Origin: Mycoplasmataceae bacterium
Lineage (GTDB): Bacteria > Bacillota_I > Bacilli_A > Mycoplasmatales > Mycoplasmoidaceae
NCBI GenBank assembly: GCA_031281465.1
Contig: JAITFH010000001.1
Location: 1-38,457 of the forward strand
Direction of reading: 5' to 3'
Length of the DNA stretch: 38,457 nucleotides
Numbering within the stretch: position 1 is the stretch's first letter; the number at the start of each line of letters is the position of its first letter. The notes under the pieces are model-generated. The model was given only the letters and a program-made list of their open reading frames with translations, was not told where the DNA came from and did no database searches. Position numbers and translations under genes: made by a program. This document shows positions 34,665 through 38,457 of this stretch, piece by piece.

Positions 34665-37600
34665 ATGGAAAGTAAAAAAGATGCTGAAGAAAAATTACGA
34701 TATTTACAAAGAAGATTAGTAGCAAACCAAACTAGCACTTATTCTTACTACACTAGAATTCCGGAAAAATCTCAAACCCCAAGAAATATGGATTTTTTTG
34801 AGGTTATTGAAAAAGCTCAAGTCGATCTCGGATCATTATTTTCTTGTGAGAAAGTACAAATTAGTCTCGGAGATATATTAGAAGACAATGAAGAATGCGG
34901 AAAAGCTAGGAAACTAGAAGATACCAAAGTGCGAGCAATTACTCCATGTAATGTACAAATAATTGAGTATGACAAACCTACTGCAAAAAACCCCAAGAAA
35001 AAGAAGATTCCTTTATTAGAGAAAATACGAATCGTTAGAGATAGAAATGAAGAATTTAAACACGAAAGAGGTGTTGATTGTTTGTATGTTGGTTATCCAT
35101 ACATAACAGGATTAGCTAGAAAAGGAGAAAAACTTACAACTGAATCGGTTACGAATTTATACCGAGCACCACTTCTTTTGTGAAAAGCAAAGATTTCTGA
35201 TATCAACTCTTACACAGTTGAAATATCTTTAGAAAATCCGATTATTAACAATACCCTACTAACGCATGTTGCTGTAGCAAATAAAACTACAAAAGATATT
35301 TCTGATAATAGAGCGGTAGAATTTGGCAAAGAAAGATGAATTGAAAACGTTATTCAGATATATGAAAAAGCAGGTTTTAACTTTAATTACGAGGCTACCC
35401 GAGAGATAACTACCATACTTAGAAGTTTAGAAGTAACTAAATTTGAAAATGCTGCTTGTCCAAAGACTGAACTTGTTTATAAAACAGAAAGATTGAACGA
35501 AAAAATCGAAGCATTTTGTTGTTTAGGAATATTTCCTCAAGAAAACGATTCGTTAATCGAACTATATACAGATATGCTAGAGAATGGCGAAGGGATAGAA
35601 TTTTGTCAAGAATTGGATAATAGGAGTCCTTCTCCATTTGAGGACGGAAACAAAACATTCCAAGAAAAAGAAATAAAACAAATAACTCCCTTGGACTATA
35701 CACAAAAGTTAGCGATAAAAACCGCATTAGGTGAAAGTGTTGTTATTCAAGGACCACCAGGAACGGGTAAGTCACAAGTTATTGCCAACATAGTTGCTAA
35801 TGCTATTTTTAATAACAAAACTGTGCTAATGGTTAGTGAAAAAAGTGCTGCTACCGAAGTATTGGAAAAACGTTTAAGTTATTTAAAAAATTTTGCTTTA
35901 AGTGTGTTTAGCGTTCATTCTCAAAATGAAAAAGAAATATTTTTAAACAAAGTTAAAGAATTAAAAAGACTTCTTAACTTAGGACAAGAATCTTTTGAAT
36001 ACGATAAAAGTCTCGATAACATTGTTGATGGAAAATTTACAGAACTAGGAGAATATTCGGATTTTAAAACAAAAAATGAAACTAAAGAGTATGTAGAGTT
36101 TTTAAAAAAATATGGAGGAAAAATTTCTACGTATAGAATTTGAGAACAAGACTTGTCACTAAATACCAATTTTAGTTCAAACGAGGAGTTTTGAAAAAAC
36201 ATCGATGAATGTTTAAAAATGGATGAAAATGTAAAATATTTTTCAACTGTAATGGACAAATTTAGTTTAATCTTGCCTGAGCTTGAAAAAATTCATCAAG
36301 TAGTAAATAGTTTTGAAATTCCAGAAATAAATAGAGAAAAAGAAAAAGTCTTATTTTTTCTTCGTAAACAGGTGAAACCGAACAAAGTTGGATTTTTTGG
36401 TGTAGCAAAAAACAAAAAATTCTATAAGAAAAATCCTTTTGTTTGTGATTTTCTTTTTAGTAATGAAAGTGAAATAAAAAACAAATTCAAATCATTTAAC
36501 TTTAATGAATTCCGAATTTTTAGGGAAAAAGTCAAAAATCCAGAAATAATTCAACTGATAAATTTTGTTTCTAAATACAATAGGGAAAACTTTAATTACG
36601 ACGAATTTTTAAATAGTTTAAAAATTTTAAATTTTGAAAAACAAAATGCTAATCAAATAAAATTCGGAGTAGAACAAAAATTTAGTACAACGGTTCAGGA
36701 CATAAAAAACTTACTAAACCAAAAAACCGATAATGATGTTTCTTCTATCCTAAATTTAAAAAAAGAATTAATAAGAAGTATGTGCGAAAAAGATGATGAA
36801 ATCATGAGCAAAATATCGAGGTTAATGACTTATGATAAAGGAACTAAAATTGATTTTTATAAAATATTAAAAGATCATAGAACAGCAATCAATGCATTAT
36901 TTCCAATCGCTATTTCTAACCCAGACACAGCAGCTTTATTGTTTAAAAACAGAAAGTTTGATTATGTAATTATTGATGAAGCTTCACAGCTAACATTAGA
37001 ACGCGCTATGCCTTTACTATATTTAGCAAAAACGATGGTGATTTCAGGAGATAAACAACAGATGCCACCTTACAATTATTTCAAAGCTGGATTAAAAGAA
37101 GAAATGGATGATGACGAAGAAGAAGATGAAGAAATAAATCATGATGTTCAAGAATCGGAATCATTGTTAGAATATATTGAAAAGAAAATACCTAATGTAA
37201 TGTTGAAATATCATTACCGTTCGAGTAAAACTGAATTAATTCAATTTTCTAATGTTGCTTTTTACAATGGTGAACTAATTATTGCTAATTCTCCAAAAGA
37301 TAAAGAAATAGGAATTGAATTGGTTGAAGTCAAAGAGGGAAAATGAGATAACCAAACTAACCGAGAAGAAGCGAAAGCGGTTGTAGAAAAAATAAAAGAA
37401 ATAGTTAATGCTCCTAACCATGGCTCAATCGGAGTTATTACATTTAATGTTAAGCAAAAAGGACTAATAGAAGACATGCTTATTGAACTTGATGATTTAC
37501 AAGTAAAAAAAGAAAGAAGTAGAAAAAAACCAAATGGTGAAGACGAATCACTGTTTATAAAAAATTTAGACAATGTTCAAGGAGACGAAAGAGATATTAT

Positions 37601-38261
37601 TATCTTTTCTATTTCATACGGAAAAACTGCAAACGGAAAATTTTCTAACCAATTCGGAAACCTTAACAAAGATGGCGGAGAAAAACGTATGAATGTTGCT
37701 ATCTCTCGTGCCAAAGAAAAAATATATGTTTTTAAATCTATCCCAAGTGGACAAATCAACAGGGATTTAGGGGATGGAAAAAAAGGAGTAAGGATATTTC
37801 ATGATTATCTAGAATATGTTGAGCAACTAGAAAAAACTAAAGATATCAATTCTCCCGAAATAAAAGAAATATTTGACAGATATTTAAAAAATCCCAATGA
37901 CTGAAAAAACGATCCTAGATATGACAGTCCTTTTGAGAAAGAAGTCTATGATATGCTAAACGAAAAAATAGATCAAGAAACTTACGAACTATACACTCAA
38001 GTTCCACAAGGTTCATATAGAATTGATTTAACGGTTAAAAACAAAAAGACAGGAAATTACATTTTAGCTATCGAGTGTGATGGTTTTTTATACCATAAAA
38101 TAAATATGGATCAAAAAGAAAGAGATTTCTATCGTCAAAATTACTTAGAGGAAAGAGGATGAAAGTTTTACCGTATTGATTCATTAGATTGATTTAATCG
38201 AAAAGTTGATAAAAAAAACGATATCATTAACGAAATACTAAATGAGATATCTGGAAAATAA
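34665..38261 (+). CDS. SF1 helicase with C-terminal Vsr-like endonuclease domain
   Basis: A 1198-residue protein. N-terminal ~320 residues: no recognised domain. Superfamily 1B (Upf1-like) helicase core: 'LDYTQKLAIKTAL', Walker A 'GPPGTGKS' (about 363-370), 'VIIDEASQLTLERAMPLLYL' (DEAS near 771), 'VISGDKQQMPP', 'LKYHYRSSKTELIQFSN', 'NVQGDERDIIIFSISYG' and 'RMNVAISRAKEKIYVF'. Residues ~1086-1190 form a restriction-fold domain: 'SPFEKEVYDML', 'YRIDLTVKN', 'LAIECDGFLYH', 'RDFYRQNYLEERGWKFYRID', with D...ExD as candidate catalytic residues. Mycoplasmas carry a conserved large helicase of this type (MG140/MPN153, from memory). The same order also occurs in the Hhe anti-phage protein. Either a housekeeping or a defence role is possible. 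Confidence 0.85.
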
Positions 38262-38305
38262 ATAGCAGAGAGAATTTTTTCAAAAATCCAAACTAAAATA
38301 ATCTA

Positions 38306-38340
38306 AAGCACTTATTTTCAAAAATTGAAAAAAAGTGCTT
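38306..38340 (+). terminator. Strong 16-bp hairpin after the helicase gene
   Basis: Arms 38306-38321 and 38325-38340 (AAGCACTTATTTTCAA and TTGAAAAAAAGTGCTT) pair with one mismatch around an AAA loop. On the plus strand it is followed by A-runs rather than T, so it may act as an mRNA 3' hairpin, a bidirectional element or an operator. The 44 nt before it are empty. Confidence 0.5.
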
Positions 38341-38345
38341 AAAAA

Positions 38346-38378
38346 AGCATCTTTTTTCACAAATTGAAAAAAAGTGCT
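38346..38378 (+). promoter_or_regulatory. Second, imperfect palindrome overlapping the next promoter
   Basis: Left arm at 38346-38360 and right arm TTGAAAAAAAGTGCT at 38364-38378; three mismatches by eye. The right arm is identical to that of the preceding hairpin (39-bp spacing), and its last base is the first base of the next TATAAT, a position typical of a repressor site. Confidence 0.45.
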
Positions 38379-38383
38379 ATAAT
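38378..38383 (+). promoter_or_regulatory. -10 box (TATAAT) of the last gene
   Basis: TATAAT with 6 nt to the ATG at 38390, leaderless. Confidence 0.55.
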
Positions 38384-38389
38384 CAAAAT

Positions 38390-38457
38390 ATGCAATATTT
38401 TATTAAAAGACAAAGGTATTTAAATGATTTGATCGACACAATTGAGAAAGACTTTAT
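38390..38457 (+). CDS. N-terminal fragment of an unidentified protein (3' end outside window)
   Basis: Only 22 codons are visible: 'MQYFIKRQRYLNDLIDTI' then Glu-Lys-Asp-Phe. The start 'YFIKRxxYLNxL' resembles the beginning of AAA-type ATPases that pair a Walker domain with a DUF4143 or nuclease-like end, but the fragment is too short to prove it. The leaderless promoter supports it being a real gene. Confidence 0.4.
   Translation, partial: MQYFIKRQRYLNDLIDTIEKDF

Noticed and set aside
1-38457. Many apparent breaks of long genes at TGA, suggesting pseudogenes
   Set aside because: The breaks coincide with conserved Trp positions in ValRS, L2, L3, S3, SecA and PcrA, so TGA is read as Trp.

Overview
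The window comes from a low-GC Mollicute (a mycoplasma-like bacterium). Almost every long reading frame contains in-frame TGA codons at conserved tryptophan positions (ValRS, L2, S3, L3, SecA, PcrA), so genetic code 4 applies and apparent TGA breaks are not frameshifts. Very AT-rich promoters, lipobox proteins with a final Cys, a short eukaryote-like ProRS, and a three-gene cluster near proS resembling the MG284-MG286 neighbourhood (recalled, not searched) point to the mycoplasma side. The species cannot be fixed from the sequence.

Layout. 1-1245: end of a surface-type protein. 1382-4968: tsf and valS. 5120-12074: a polycistronic accessory island. It starts with an XRE regulator and an ImmA/IrrE metallopeptidase, followed by six tandem-zinc-ribbon (CPCC-like) proteins interleaved with five small proteins resembling the nuclease tips of polymorphic toxins, and one fusion of a dead ImmA-like domain to a DUF4417-like domain. 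12175-12621: rpsL. 12633-17469 (minus strand): a capsule-type phosphotransferase, proS, a trigger-factor C-domain protein, and the three-gene MG284-286-like cluster. 17606-20136: a cysteine-less PTS EIIB-like protein converging on pcrA. 20199-27450: rplX, then the full S10 operon rpsJ-rplC-rplD-rplW-rplB-rpsS-rplV-rpsC-rplP-rpmC-rpsQ. 27488-29085: a small membrane protein, tRNA-Phe, rpmG, secE, nusG. 29143-29295: tRNA-Gln and tRNA-Glu (minus). 29332-33573: secA and two tandem paralogous lipoproteins. 33591-34571 (minus): a DHH phosphoesterase. 34665-38261: an SF1 helicase with a Vsr-like nuclease tail. 38390-end: the start of another gene.

Expression logic. Most operon-leading genes have TATAAT ending 6-10 nt before the start codon, which implies leaderless mRNAs. 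Genes inside operons carry a GGAGG-type Shine-Dalgarno sequence, often inside the previous gene and with a TAATG stop/start overlap.

Main points for a second look: (i) the XRE/ImmA-led array of toxin-like plus zinc-ribbon cassettes; (ii) the dead ImmA-DUF4417 fusion inside it; (iii) ribosomal proteins L4 and L16 sharing a nearly identical ~110-residue DUF3892-like C-terminal domain, encoded by a ~359-bp repeat about 95% identical by hand alignment.
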